A stretch of 27,765 nt of DNA from contig CAKURR010000026.1 of assembly GCA_934675735.1 (NCBI GenBank), positions 1 through 27,765 of the forward strand, given 5' to 3'. Positions 1 to 7,822 of this stretch are shown one piece after another. Within the stretch, counting starts at the first letter, position 1. Each line of letters begins with the position of its first letter. A program made the position numbers and the translations under genes. This DNA comes from an uncultured Clostridia bacterium. GTDB lineage: Bacteria > Bacillota > Clostridia > Christensenellales > Aristaeellaceae. The notes under the pieces were generated by a model. That model was given only the letters and a program-made list of their open reading frames with translations. It had not been told where the DNA came from and made no database searches.

Positions 1-1100
1 AGGGAAACCGGCAGCGCACGCTCGTGCGGCAGGTCAACATAGCGGCCATACTCCATGTACTTCATGTGCTGACGATGGTAGCTGCCCGCCTCGTCGTAGA
101 AGCGCTTGCTCTCGGAGTCGATCTCGATCCAGCTGTTGCCGGCCATGGTGAAGTTGCGCATGAAGGTGGAGTCATACTCCGGAACCTTGATGCCCAGCCA
201 GAAGCCGCCGCTCTGGGTCTGGTTCTTCATGTGCCAAATCTGCGCGCCCGCTTCCATCAGCATCTTGATGCCGTCGCCGGTGTTGCCCGGGGTACCGGCG
301 GTGTAGACGGTCTCCATGCCGTGGAAGTCACGCTGCATGGTCAGGTTGTTCTCGTAGCCGCCGCAAGCGAGCAGAACGCCCTTGGCAGACTTGATGGAGT
401 ACTCGGTGCCGTCCGCGCGGCGGGCGATCACGCCGGAAACTTCCTTCGTGAAGGGATCCTGCACGAGGGAGACGGCCGGGTTCTCAAAGCGCACGTCGAT
501 GCCGCGCTTTTCAACCGCCTTGGCGAAGCAGCGCCACACGCCGCCGTTCTCGAAGGTCGCGCCCTTGGCACGCAGGTGAGCGGAGCAGCCGTCGAAGGTG
601 GAGCCTTCAAAGTTGCTGAACTCAACCACCATGCTGCCCCACTTCAGCTCGCCGCCGCCGACGTAGCCGGCCTCGTAGTCAACGCCGTCCGCCACGTACT
701 CAATCCACGGCAGCTGGGTGGCAAAGCCGTTGCACAGCCAGGTGAGATACTCGTCCGGAATCGGGTTGGGCTTGTTGCAGTTGTAGAGGTAGGTCTTCAC
801 GGTTTCCACCGCGCTCTCCGCCGGAACGAGGAACGTCTGGCCGGAAGCGATGGAGTTGCCGCCCGCCAGCGTCTCGGGCATCTTTTCGAGCACGAGGATC
901 TTGGCGGTCGGGTCGATGTCGTAAGCCTCAACGGCCGCCGCAGCGCCCGCCAGACCGTAGCCGACGACGAGGAAATCAACCTCTTCGTCCCACTTTTCGA
1001 TGTTCTGAACCGGCGTTACCCAGTCCTCAGCCGCAAACGCGGTGACGGACATGGCCAGCACGAGCACGAGGCTCAGCAGCAGCGTCAATCCTTTTTTCAT
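1..1100 (-). CDS. Exported FAD-dependent reductase, fumarate/urocanate reductase-like flavoprotein (C-terminus beyond window)
   Basis: The frame runs from ATG at 1100 to the left edge, about 366 codons, so the C-terminal part is missing. A Sec-type signal peptide (MKKGLTLLLS...SVTAFAAE, cleavage near residue 24) leads into an FAD_binding_2 domain. The dinucleotide motif VVGYGLAGAAAAVEA (GxGxxG) lies near residue 48, followed by LEKMPETLAGGNS, which contacts the flavin, and later CGGYENN and GNTGDGIKM. Family members reduce or oxidise small organic acids such as fumarate, urocanate or methacrylate, or steroids; the substrate here cannot be told. The signal has no twin arginine and no lipobox Cys, so the product is probably secreted unfolded or cleaved free. 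No FMN-binding domain precedes the FAD domain; one could lie in the missing part. A GGAAGGA ribosome site precedes the start. It is divergent from the MarR operon. Confidence 0.85.
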   Translation of the reverse strand, partial: MKKGLTLLLSLVLVLAMSVTAFAAEDWVTPVQNIEKWDEEVDFLVVGYGLAGAAAAVEAYDIDPTAKILVLEKMPETLAGGNSIASGQTFLVPAESAVETVKTYLYNCNKPNPIPDEYLTWLCNGFATQLPWIEYVADGVDYEAGYVGGGELKWGSMVVEFSNFEGSTFDGCSAHLRAKGATFENGGVWRCFAKAVEKRGIDVRFENPAVSLVQDPFTKEVSGVIARRADGTEYSIKSAKGVLLACGGYENNLTMQRDFHGMETVYTAGTPGNTGDGIKMLMEAGAQIWHMKNQTQSGGFWLGIKVPEYDSTFMRNFTMAGNSWIEIDSESKRFYDEAGSYHRQHMKYMEYGRYVDLPHERALPVS

Positions 1101-1458
1101 TTCGTTTGTCCTTCCCTTCTGGTTTCTGATGGTGAAGCGAAACACTGGACGGGACACGCAGCTTCGTCACAGCGTTGCCACAATGACGTCACATTCTCCC
1201 GTCTATGCTTTTATTGTACATCCTCAAACGGCTTGAGACGCAAGAGCGTTTGCGAAAAAACAAACAAATTCGTTTTCAGGTGTTTTTTAACCCTGTTTTC
1301 AAGCTTTTTGTCGTGCAAATCGCATATTCGCCCCGCGTCTCGGTCTTTTTGGCGCGTTTTTCGCTTTTTCGCCGTTCTTTTTCCCTTTTCCATATCTAAA
1401 GCCGCTTTGGACTTTTCCGCGCTTTTCGTCGGCTGACCTCCGTCTTTTTGCGTTCATT
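1101..1458. other. Divergent intergenic region, pyrimidine-rich on the plus strand
   Basis: No gene is seen here. From about 1245 to 1455 the plus strand is strongly T/C-rich, with many runs of four to six T. It carries TGACGTCA (1184-1191) and a short inverted repeat CTCAA-acggc-TTGAG (1223-1237). A weak minus-strand promoter for the flavoprotein may be TTGCGT (1238-1243) with TACAAT (1213-1218), but the spacer would be 19. The inverted repeat lies inside that spacer, so it could be an operator. Confidence 0.4.
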
Positions 1459-1490
1459 TTGTTGACAGCTCAACAATTTTGTCGTATAAT
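1459..1490 (+). promoter_or_regulatory. MarR operon promoter with overlapping palindromic operator
   Basis: TTGACA (1462-1467) and TATAAT (1485-1490) are separated by exactly 17 bases, a consensus vegetative promoter. The perfect palindrome TTGTTGACAGCTCAACAA (1459-1476; 7-base half-sites, 4-base centre) covers the -35 box, which is where a self-repressing MarR dimer would bind. The promoter also shows that translation must start downstream, at 1540, not at the in-frame TTG at 1459. Confidence 0.85.
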
Positions 1491-1539
1491 GCCCCAGCCG
1501 AATTCATACAATTTTGTTTTACGGAAAGGAGCCGAGCAA

Positions 1540-1998
1540 TTGGATACCAGCCGTTTCGAGCAGTTTTCCGCGCTGATGACCAGCGCGGCGAAATCCGTCG
1601 CCAAGCTCAAGGCCGCGCAGATGGATGCGTTCTCCCTCTCCGGCGCGCACACGAACTGCCTGTGCCGTTTATATGAAGCGGGCAGCCTGACGCAGGGCGA
1701 GCTGACGCGCGCCGTGCAGATGGATCGCAGCCAGGTTTCCCGCGTCCTTCGCGATCTGGCGCAGAAGGGCTACGTTTCCGCCGACGCGCAGGCAGGCTAC
1801 AAGCGCCGCTATGCCTTGACCCCGTCGGGCGAAGAAACCGCCGCGCGCGTCGAGGCCATCATTCTGGATATCAACCGCTTTGTCAGCGGTTCCATTCCCG
1901 ACGCGGACATCGAATCCTTTTACAAAACCCTGACGACCATCACCCGGAACCTGCAATCAGCCGTTGAAACCTACGCCAAAGGAGCTTCTCATGAATAA
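1540..1998 (+). CDS. MarR-family transcriptional regulator
   Basis: A 152-residue protein starting at TTG 1540, chosen because GGAAAGGAG lies 8 bases upstream and the promoter lies just before it. It has the usual MarR length and winged-helix layout: a helix-turn-helix (SLTQGELTRAVQMDRSQVSRVLRDLAQKGYV, residues about 53-83), a wing with basic residues (YKRRYALTPSG) and helical ends for dimerisation. MarR proteins are dimeric repressors released by small phenolic, lipid or oxidant ligands. The stop overlaps the start of the alcohol dehydrogenase by 8 bases, so the regulator heads the operon. Autorepression through the palindrome at 1459-1476 is an inference. The effector is unknown. Confidence 0.9.
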   Translation: MDTSRFEQFSALMTSAAKSVAKLKAAQMDAFSLSGAHTNCLCRLYEAGSLTQGELTRAVQMDRSQVSRVLRDLAQKGYVSADAQAGYKRRYALTPSGEETAARVEAIILDINRFVSGSIPDADIESFYKTLTTITRNLQSAVETYAKGASHE

Positions 1999-3208
1999 AC
2001 TGTACGCCTTTTACTGCCGCGCCTATCAAACCGTTTTCCGCGCGGCGCTGCCCGTCCTGCCCTACCGCGAGCCCGTCCAGCTCAACGGGCTGTCCGCCAT
2101 CGTACCGCTGCTGGCCGAAAAAAAGATTGCCTCCGTGCTGCTGGTGACGGATGCTTCCGTCCGCTCCCTCGGCCTGACGGGCGGGCTGGAAGCCGCGCTC
2201 AAGGCGGCAAATGTCGCCTGCGCCGTCTACGACAAAACCGTGCCGAACCCCACCATCGCCAACATCGAAGAAGGCCGCGCGCTGTATCTGTCCGCCCATG
2301 CGCAGGCCATCATCGCCGTCGGCGGCGGCTCGGTGATGGACTGCGCCAAGGTCATCGGCGCGCGCGTCGTCAAGCCGCATCAAAGCGTTGAGCGCATGCG
2401 CGGCCTGATGCGCGTTTTACGGCGCACGCCGCCGCTCATCGCCGTGCCGACCACCGCGGGCACGGGCAGCGAAACGACGCTCGCCGCCGTCATCACCGAT
2501 CCCGCGGCACGCCACAAATACCCCATCAACGACTTCGCGCTCATTCCGGATTACGCCGTGCTCGACCCCGAGCTGACGCGCGGCCTGCCGCCCATGCTGA
2601 CCGCGACGACAGGCATGGACGCGCTCACCCACGCCATCGAGGCCTATATCGGCCGCTCGACCACCAAACTCACCCGCGCCATGTCCGAAGAGGCGGCAAC
2701 GCGCATCGTCCGCAGCCTGTATCAAGCCTATACCGACGGCGGCGACATGCAGGCGCGCTCGGATATGCTTCGCGCGGCCTACTGCGCGGGCGTGTCCTTC
2801 ACCCGCTCTTACGTCGGCTATGTCCACGGCGTGGCCCACTCGCTCGGCGGCCAATACGGCGTGCCGCACGGACTGGCGAACGCGGTCATCCTGCCGTATT
2901 TTCTGGACGCATACGGCGCGGCCTGCCGCAAAAAGCTGGGCAGGCTCGCGCGCATCGCGGGTGCCGCGCCCCAAAGCGCTTCCGATAAGGACGCCGCCGA
3001 GGCCTTCATCCGCTGGATTCGCGAAACGAACGCCAAGATGGGCATTCCCGAAACCATCCCGCAGATTCGCACCGCCGATATCCCCGAAATGGCGCGCCAC
3101 GCCGCCAAAGAGAGCAACCCGCTCTACCCCGTGCCCGTGCTGATGGATGAAAGCCGTCTGGCGCAGATGTATCTGAAACTCATGCCCGCCAAGGAGGAAA
3201 ACGCATGA
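1991..3208 (+). CDS. Iron-containing (group III) alcohol dehydrogenase
   Basis: A 405-residue NAD(P)-dependent alcohol dehydrogenase. The start at ATG 1991 is set by AAAGGAG six bases before it and by the overlap with MarR. The GGGS...D nucleotide-binding motif is at residues 111-117, and PTTAGTGSE at 153-161. Metal ligands by family spacing are D210, H214 (MDALTHAIEAY), H279 (YVHGVAHSLGG) and H293 (PHG). This matches the FucO/EutG/1,3-propanediol dehydrogenase group, which interconverts primary alcohols and aldehydes. The following aldehyde dehydrogenase overlaps by 4 bases (ATGA), so the pair probably passes an aldehyde between them. Substrate is not predictable from sequence alone. Confidence 0.93.
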   Translation: MNKLYAFYCRAYQTVFRAALPVLPYREPVQLNGLSAIVPLLAEKKIASVLLVTDASVRSLGLTGGLEAALKAANVACAVYDKTVPNPTIANIEEGRALYLSAHAQAIIAVGGGSVMDCAKVIGARVVKPHQSVERMRGLMRVLRRTPPLIAVPTTAGTGSETTLAAVITDPAARHKYPINDFALIPDYAVLDPELTRGLPPMLTATTGMDALTHAIEAYIGRSTTKLTRAMSEEAATRIVRSLYQAYTDGGDMQARSDMLRAAYCAGVSFTRSYVGYVHGVAHSLGGQYGVPHGLANAVILPYFLDAYGAACRKKLGRLARIAGAAPQSASDKDAAEAFIRWIRETNAKMGIPETIPQIRTADIPEMARHAAKESNPLYPVPVLMDESRLAQMYLKLMPAKEENA

Positions 3209-4584
3209 ACGCCCAATCGATCGAGCAGCTCGTCGCCGCTCAGCGCCGCTTCTTCGCTTCCGGCCAAACGCTGGAGCTTGCCTTCCGTAAACAGAGCCTG
3301 CTCACGCTCAAGCGCGCCATTTTGGCGCATGAGGAGGCGATTAACGCCGCGCTCATGCAGGATTTGGGCAAGAGCGCGGCCGAAACCTATATGTGCGAAA
3401 CGGGCATGACGCTCGCCGAGCTTTCCTATATGGTCTCGCATCTGGGCCGCTTTGCGAAAAAGCGCCGCGTACTCACCCCGCTGGCGCAGTTTCCGTCGGA
3501 CAGCTTCACCGTCCGCGAGCCTTACGGCGTGGCGCTGATTATGGCCCCGTGGAATTACCCCTTCATGCTGCTGATGGATCCGCTGGTCGGCGCGCTGGCG
3601 GCAGGCAACTGCTGCATCCTCAAGCCGTCGGCCTACGCCCCCGCCACGTCCAAGGTCATGGCGCAGCTGATTGCCGAGTGCTTCCCGCCCGAATACGTTG
3701 CGCTGGTCGAGGGCGGTCGAGAAGAAAATCAGGCGCTGCTGCATCAGCGGTTTGATTATATCTTCTTCACCGGCGGCGTGACGGTCGGCCGCGAGGTGAT
3801 GCGTGCCGCCAGCGAAACCCTCACCCCCGTGACGCTGGAACTGGGCGGCAAAAGCCCCTGCATCATCGACGCCACGGCCAATCTGCGCGTCGCCGCGCGC
3901 CGCCTGGCCTTCGGCAAGCTGCTCAACTGCGGCCAAACCTGCGTCGCGCCGGATTACCTGCTCATCGACCGCAGAGTCAAGGATGCGTTTCTCCCCCTGC
4001 TTGAGCGCGAAATACAAAACATGGTCGGCGAAAACGCACTCGATTGCGACGGCTATGTGCATATGATTAACGAAAAGCACTTCCGCCGCGTCTGCGGCCT
4101 GATAGCGCCGGACAAGGTCGTTTTCGGCGGCCAATCGGATGAAGCGGCGCTGCGCATCCAGCCGACGATTCTGGATAACGTCACGCCCGACGACGCGGTC
4201 ATGCAGGAGGAAATCTTCGGCCCGCTTCTGCCCGTCCTGACGTATGATTCCGTTGACGAGGCGCTTGCTTTCGTGAACGGCCGCGAGCACCCGCTGGCGC
4301 TGTATCTGTTCACCGAGGATCGCGCGCTGCAAAAGCGCGTGCTCGCCTCCGTCCCCTTCGGCGGCGGCTGCATCAACGATACCATCGTCCATCTGGCCAC
4401 CAGCCGCATGGGCTTCGGCGGCGTGGGCCACAGCGGCATGGGCAGCTATCACGGCCAAAAGAGCTTCGATACGTTCAGCCACGAAAAGAGCATTCTCAAA
4501 AAATCCACGCTCATCGACATGCCCGTGCGCTATATGCCCTATACGCCGCTCAAGACGCGGCTTCTGCGTCTGTTTCTGCGCTGA
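3205..4584 (+). CDS. Aldehyde dehydrogenase, class 3-like (NAD(P)+)
   Basis: A 459-residue aldehyde dehydrogenase. The substrate-proximal motif APWNYP is at 114-119, the NAD-binding FFTGG at 187-191, the general base E212 in LELGGK and the catalytic nucleophile C246 in NCGQTC. The short N-terminus and the C-terminal SFDTFSHEKSIL followed by a basic/hydrophobic tail (TRLLRLFLR) resemble class 3/fatty-aldehyde dehydrogenases; the tail could touch the membrane. AAGGAGG precedes the start. It overlaps the alcohol dehydrogenase by ATGA. The pair would oxidise an alcohol to an acid, or clear toxic aldehydes when MarR is released. No clear terminator follows; the promoter of the next gene starts within two bases of the stop codon. 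Confidence 0.93.
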   Translation: MNAQSIEQLVAAQRRFFASGQTLELAFRKQSLLTLKRAILAHEEAINAALMQDLGKSAAETYMCETGMTLAELSYMVSHLGRFAKKRRVLTPLAQFPSDSFTVREPYGVALIMAPWNYPFMLLMDPLVGALAAGNCCILKPSAYAPATSKVMAQLIAECFPPEYVALVEGGREENQALLHQRFDYIFFTGGVTVGREVMRAASETLTPVTLELGGKSPCIIDATANLRVAARRLAFGKLLNCGQTCVAPDYLLIDRRVKDAFLPLLEREIQNMVGENALDCDGYVHMINEKHFRRVCGLIAPDKVVFGGQSDEAALRIQPTILDNVTPDDAVMQEEIFGPLLPVLTYDSVDEALAFVNGREHPLALYLFTEDRALQKRVLASVPFGGGCINDTIVHLATSRMGFGGVGHSGMGSYHGQKSFDTFSHEKSILKKSTLIDMPVRYMPYTPLKTRLLRLFLR

Positions 4585-4585
4585 C

Positions 4586-4614
4586 TTGCCCATTTTCCGC
4601 GAAACTGGTATAAT
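4586..4614 (+). promoter_or_regulatory. Promoter of the SH3/PDZ exported-protein gene
   Basis: An extended -10 element TGGTATAAT (TATAAT at 4609-4614) with TTGCCC (4586-4591) at a 17-base spacing. It begins directly after the aldehyde dehydrogenase stop codon. Confidence 0.7.
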
Positions 4615-4663
4615 GGTTTTATTCTGACAGATGCGCGGCCCGCGCCGCGCCGGAAAGGATGCC

Positions 4664-6496
4664 ATGAAACCGATTCGCCATGCCGCGTGCCTGTGCGCGC
4701 TCTGCGCGCTGTTTGCGGTGCAGCCCGCCGTCACGCGGGCCGAAGATACCCCTGCCGAAACCGAGCAGGCCAAAACCGAGCAGCTGCAAACGAGCAAGCA
4801 GGCCAATCTGCGCAAACTGCCCAACAAGAAGAGCGACAAGCTCGAAACGCTGAAAAAGGCCAGCGTGCTCACCGTGATTTCCGTTAGCGAAATCAACGGC
4901 GAAAACTGGGCGTATGTGCGCACCAAAGGGGGCCGCGAGGGCTATATCCTCTACGAGCTGCTCGAGCCTGTGCCCACGCCCACGCCCGAACCGACGGCCA
5001 CGCCGACCCCGACGCCTTCCCCCGAGCCAACCGCCACGCCCGAGCCGGGCAGCGAAACGCCCGAACCGACCGCCGAGCCGAGCGGCGTGGCGGATGAAGT
5101 CGCCTATGACGAGCCGCGCCTTGTCCGCACGCTCAAGCGCGCCAATCTGCGCAAGAAGCCGGACGGCAGCCGCCTGGGCGAAATCGCCGCCGATACCGCG
5201 CTGACCGCCGTCGGCGAGGTCGAAAAGGACGGCGAGCTTTGGCTGCACATCCAAAAGGGCAAGGATAACCGCGAGGGCTACATGCTCGCCGAGCTGGTGC
5301 GCCAGGTGAAGCCCGTCAAGCTGATTCCCATCACCGAGGGCGAGGTGCGCGCGCTGTTCCCCGTCGTGGGACGCGACCCCATCGCCGAAATCAAAAACGA
5401 AATCCCCTTCACCTATACCGAAGAGGAATTGGCGCAGTATCACACGCTCGAGGTCGGCGACCGCAATGCCGACGTGCTGGCCTTGCGCAAGCGGCTCTAC
5501 GAGCTGGGCTATTACGCCAAGCCGAACGAAAACGCGCTGTATACCGAATCGACCGCCGACGTCATCAAAATGTTCCAAAGCGACTGCGGTCTGGAGGAAA
5601 CCGGCGTCGCCGACCCCTATACCCAGGCCCTGCTCTTTGACGACCGCATGCTCGCCCGCGAGGGCAGCGCGCAGGAGGTCACCTATCTGCAAAACAAGGC
5701 GCAGCCCCTCTACATCCAGCGCGCGGAAATCACCTCTTACAGCTTCTACGGCAGCGTGCAGGTCAGCGTGCGCAACAACACCAACGGCAAGCTGACCGCC
5801 TTCGGCCTGAAAATCATCCCCAACATGAGCGACGGCACGCTCGTGGATATGGCCGACACCTTCGCCGAGCAAATCGAAAAGGAGTATAACCTCGACGACA
5901 TCGCCGTCGCCCGCGGCAATTCCTATTCCGATTTCGAGACGAACGGCAAAGCGCCGCTGTATAACGACCCCGACGATTACGAAGAGCCGGAAATCGGCGC
6001 GGTGTATATCTATCCCCACCATTTTCAGGTCAGCTATAAGCAGTATTTCTCCGGCGCGCAGGTCGCCGTCAGCTGGTATCGCGCCGCGGGGCGCAACGTG
6101 TATGTCGATGACGACCAGATGGTGTTCGTCTCCGTCGGCAAGGGCACGGACGAGCTGATGATGTATACCCTGCCCATCGCCATTTTCGACAGCCAGCGCG
6201 AAGAGGCCCGCAAGTGGGAAATGGGCATTGTCGCGCGCTATATTCTGCCGATTTATCAGGATTATTACAGCCTGCCCCAGGGCGCGTATCTGCGCAGCGT
6301 GGAGGACGGCTCCCCCGCGCAGGAAGCGGGCCTTCAGGAGGGCGACATCATCGTCGGCATCGGCGAACAGACCATTCTGGGCGATATGACCCTCCGCCTC
6401 TCCCGCGCGTCGTTCGCCCCGGGCGATATCCAAACCGTGTATTTCTGGCGCGACGGTCAATACTACACCACCGAAATGATGCGGCCGGAAAACTGA
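4664..6496 (+). CDS. Exported SH3-SH3-peptidoglycan-binding-PDZ protein
   Basis: A 610-residue protein; ATG 4664 follows GGAAAGG at five bases. Residues 1-26 form a Sec signal peptide. Bacterial SH3 domains (SH3_3-like, each with ANLRK and a REGY motif) are at about 44-103 and 153-215, separated by a Pro/Thr-rich linker (103-140, repeated PTP/TAT/EPT). A PG_binding_1-like domain is at about 260-325 (VGDRNADVLALRKRLYELGYY, VIKMFQSDCGL). Residues 335-530 form a region I do not recognise. A PDZ-like domain is at 531-608 (AYLRSVEDGSPAQEAGLQEGD...). The protein should sit in the cell wall. PDZ domains at the C-terminus usually bind peptide ends and often accompany proteases, but no protease catalytic domain is present, so this looks like a scaffold or sensor. 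Acidic overall. Confidence 0.85.
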   Translation: MKPIRHAACLCALCALFAVQPAVTRAEDTPAETEQAKTEQLQTSKQANLRKLPNKKSDKLETLKKASVLTVISVSEINGENWAYVRTKGGREGYILYELLEPVPTPTPEPTATPTPTPSPEPTATPEPGSETPEPTAEPSGVADEVAYDEPRLVRTLKRANLRKKPDGSRLGEIAADTALTAVGEVEKDGELWLHIQKGKDNREGYMLAELVRQVKPVKLIPITEGEVRALFPVVGRDPIAEIKNEIPFTYTEEELAQYHTLEVGDRNADVLALRKRLYELGYYAKPNENALYTESTADVIKMFQSDCGLEETGVADPYTQALLFDDRMLAREGSAQEVTYLQNKAQPLYIQRAEITSYSFYGSVQVSVRNNTNGKLTAFGLKIIPNMSDGTLVDMADTFAEQIEKEYNLDDIAVARGNSYSDFETNGKAPLYNDPDDYEEPEIGAVYIYPHHFQVSYKQYFSGAQVAVSWYRAAGRNVYVDDDQMVFVSVGKGTDELMMYTLPIAIFDSQREEARKWEMGIVARYILPIYQDYYSLPQGAYLRSVEDGSPAQEAGLQEGDIIVGIGEQTILGDMTLRLSRASFAPGDIQTVYFWRDGQYYTTEMMRPEN

Positions 6497-6508
6497 TGCA
6501 AACGCCCT

Positions 6509-6545
6509 CAGTCAGCTTCGCTGACAGCTCCCTCTGCGAGGGAGT
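6509..6545. repeat. Paired-hairpin interspersed repeat
   Basis: Two adjacent perfect small hairpins: AGTCAGC-ttc-GCTGACA and CTCCCTC-tgc-GAGGGAG. Elements of this type recur between genes in many Ruminococcaceae-like genomes (recalled, not searched). Its place just after the stop codon means it could also stabilise the 3' end of the upstream message, but there is no U-run. Confidence 0.6.
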
Positions 6546-6551
6546 CTCAGA

Positions 6552-6809
6552 CTGTCGACAAAAGTATACAAACACCCCGGATACATGATATAACAAGCAT
6601 CATGATTCCGGGGTGATTCTATGTATCAGAAGCAGAATCGAGACAAGCAGAAAGATATCCGCGTTGTAAGTCTGGAAGATTTAGTTCCAAAAACCCGCTC
6701 GTCAGACCGACTCCATCTCATTATAATAAAAACAAGCACAAGCTCTACCTGATTTGATAGAGTTTGTGCTTTAATAGTACCAAAGGAGACTTTCGCAATT
6801 TTTCGACAG
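6552..6809 (+). mobile_element. Internally deleted IS1182-type element
   Basis: Ends carry imperfect inverted repeats, CTGTCGACAAAA on the left (6552-6563) and the complement of TTTTTCGACAG on the right (6799-6809). Just inside the left end is a hairpin (6573-6589 with 6599-6615, CACCCCGG/CCGGGGTG), then a transposase start. Near the right end is a 14-bp terminator-like stem (6734-6747 with 6758-6771). The missing middle makes it non-autonomous. No clear target duplication is seen. Confidence 0.6.
6621..6752 (+). pseudogene. Transposase N-terminal remnant, IS1182 family
   Basis: A 43-codon frame begins MYQKQNRDKQKDIRVVSLED and continues LVPKTR. From memory, this resembles the conserved N-terminus of IS1182-family transposases (VSLEDLVPK followed by HLLR). 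After residue about 26 the resemblance ends and the frame runs into the element's right-end sequence and a stop at 6750. The rest of the transposase, including the catalytic DDE residues, is absent. The fragment is lower in GC than the flanking genes. Confidence 0.65.
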
Positions 6810-6827
6810 GATTCGATAAAATTGAAT

Positions 6828-6869
6828 GAACGGACACGGGGAACGCGGACGCGCATTGCACGTCCGTTC
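6828..6869 (-). terminator. Possible hairpin terminator downstream of rapZ
   Basis: GAACGGAC (6828-6835) and GTCCGTTC (6862-6869) can form an 8-bp stem with a large, internally structured loop. Read on the minus strand, it follows the rapZ stop codon and precedes ATTCAATTTTATC. The tail is weak, so this is tentative. Confidence 0.35.
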
Positions 6870-6896
6870 AACGCTTATCCGCGTAACGGAAGAAGT

Positions 6897-7787
6897 TTAT
6901 TTCGTCCTCCTGAACGGCCAACTGGCCTCTTCAATCGAAATATCCCTGTGCGTGACGCTGACCGTCTGCCCGAGCGCGCGCAGATGCGCGCCAAGCGCTT
7001 CGCTGATGGCGACGGAGCGGTGCGCGCCGCCCGTACAGCCCACGGCAATCATCAGCCGCCGTTTGCCCTCGCGCTGATACAGCGGGAGCAGGTAATCGAC
7101 CAGCTCATAGAGATGGCCGAGGAACTCGCGCGTCTCTTCCTTGCCGAGCACGTAATCGCGCACGGGCGCTTCGAGGCCCGTATACGCGCGGATATCCTTG
7201 ATGTAATACGGATTGGGCAGAAAGCGCACGTCGAACACCAAATCGGCTTCGCGGGGAATGCCGCGTTTATAGCCGAAGGACATGATTTCCGTGCGGAGGG
7301 CGCGCTGGTTTTCGTTGCCGGCGAGCAGGTCATCCACGCGGGCGCAAAGCTCTTTGGCGCGCAAGCCGCCCGTGGAGAGCACGTAATTGGCGCGCTCGCG
7401 GAGGGGCTGGAGCATTTCGCGCTCTTTGGCGATGGCCTGTTCGAGCGTCATGCCGCCGCGCATGAGCGGGTGATCGCGCCGCGTCTCTTTATAGCGGTCG
7501 ATGAGCGTTTCGGTATCGGCCTCCAAAAAGAGGATGGAAATCTCATGGCTGTCGCCCCCCTCGTCGAGGGCGCTGCACACGGCCTCCGCGTCAAACAGCG
7601 CGCCGCTGCGGGAATCCACGCCCAGCGCGACGGGCGCGTCCAGCTCCACCTTTTCGCACAGCGTAAACGCGGGCGCAAGCAGAAGCGGCGGGATATTATC
7701 CATGCACTGATACCCGCTGTCCTCCAAATGGCGCAGAACGCTGGTCTTGCCCGCGCCGGACAGGCCTGTCACAATCAAAAATTTCAT
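6897..7787 (-). CDS. rapZ: RNase adapter / nucleotide-binding protein RapZ (YvcJ family)
   Basis: A 296-residue protein starting at ATG 7787, after AGAGGA. The Walker A motif is GLSGAGKT (8-15), followed by the DNIP motif near residue 30. The C-terminal signature GCTGGAHRS is at 250-258. RapZ/YvcJ proteins hydrolyse nucleotides; in Escherichia coli RapZ binds the small RNA GlmZ and the sensing of glucosamine-6-phosphate, while in Bacillus YvcJ affects competence. In Bacillota it usually lies with yvcK and whiA, often behind murB. Here murB is upstream on the same strand, but yvcK and whiA are not downstream; an IS remnant is found instead. Length is normal for the family. Confidence 0.93.
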   Translation of the reverse strand: MKFLIVTGLSGAGKTSVLRHLEDSGYQCMDNIPPLLLAPAFTLCEKVELDAPVALGVDSRSGALFDAEAVCSALDEGGDSHEISILFLEADTETLIDRYKETRRDHPLMRGGMTLEQAIAKEREMLQPLRERANYVLSTGGLRAKELCARVDDLLAGNENQRALRTEIMSFGYKRGIPREADLVFDVRFLPNPYYIKDIRAYTGLEAPVRDYVLGKEETREFLGHLYELVDYLLPLYQREGKRRLMIAVGCTGGAHRSVAISEALGAHLRALGQTVSVTHRDISIEEASWPFRRTK

Positions 7788-7822
7788 GCCGGTTCCTCTT
7801 TCTTTTGAGTGATGGGGGGACG

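Noticed and set aside
1459..1461. Upstream in-frame TTG as the MarR start
   Set aside because: It overlaps the -35 region of the promoter that drives the gene, so it cannot be in the transcript; TTG 1540 has the ribosome site.
3124..4926. A 600-codon minus-strand open frame opposite the aldehyde dehydrogenase
   Set aside because: Low-complexity shadow composition; the plus-strand gene has all catalytic motifs.
4972..5083. Pro/Thr-coding repetitive DNA as a tandem-repeat or CRISPR-like array
   Set aside because: The repetition is codon-level low complexity within an open reading frame, with no fixed repeat-spacer unit.
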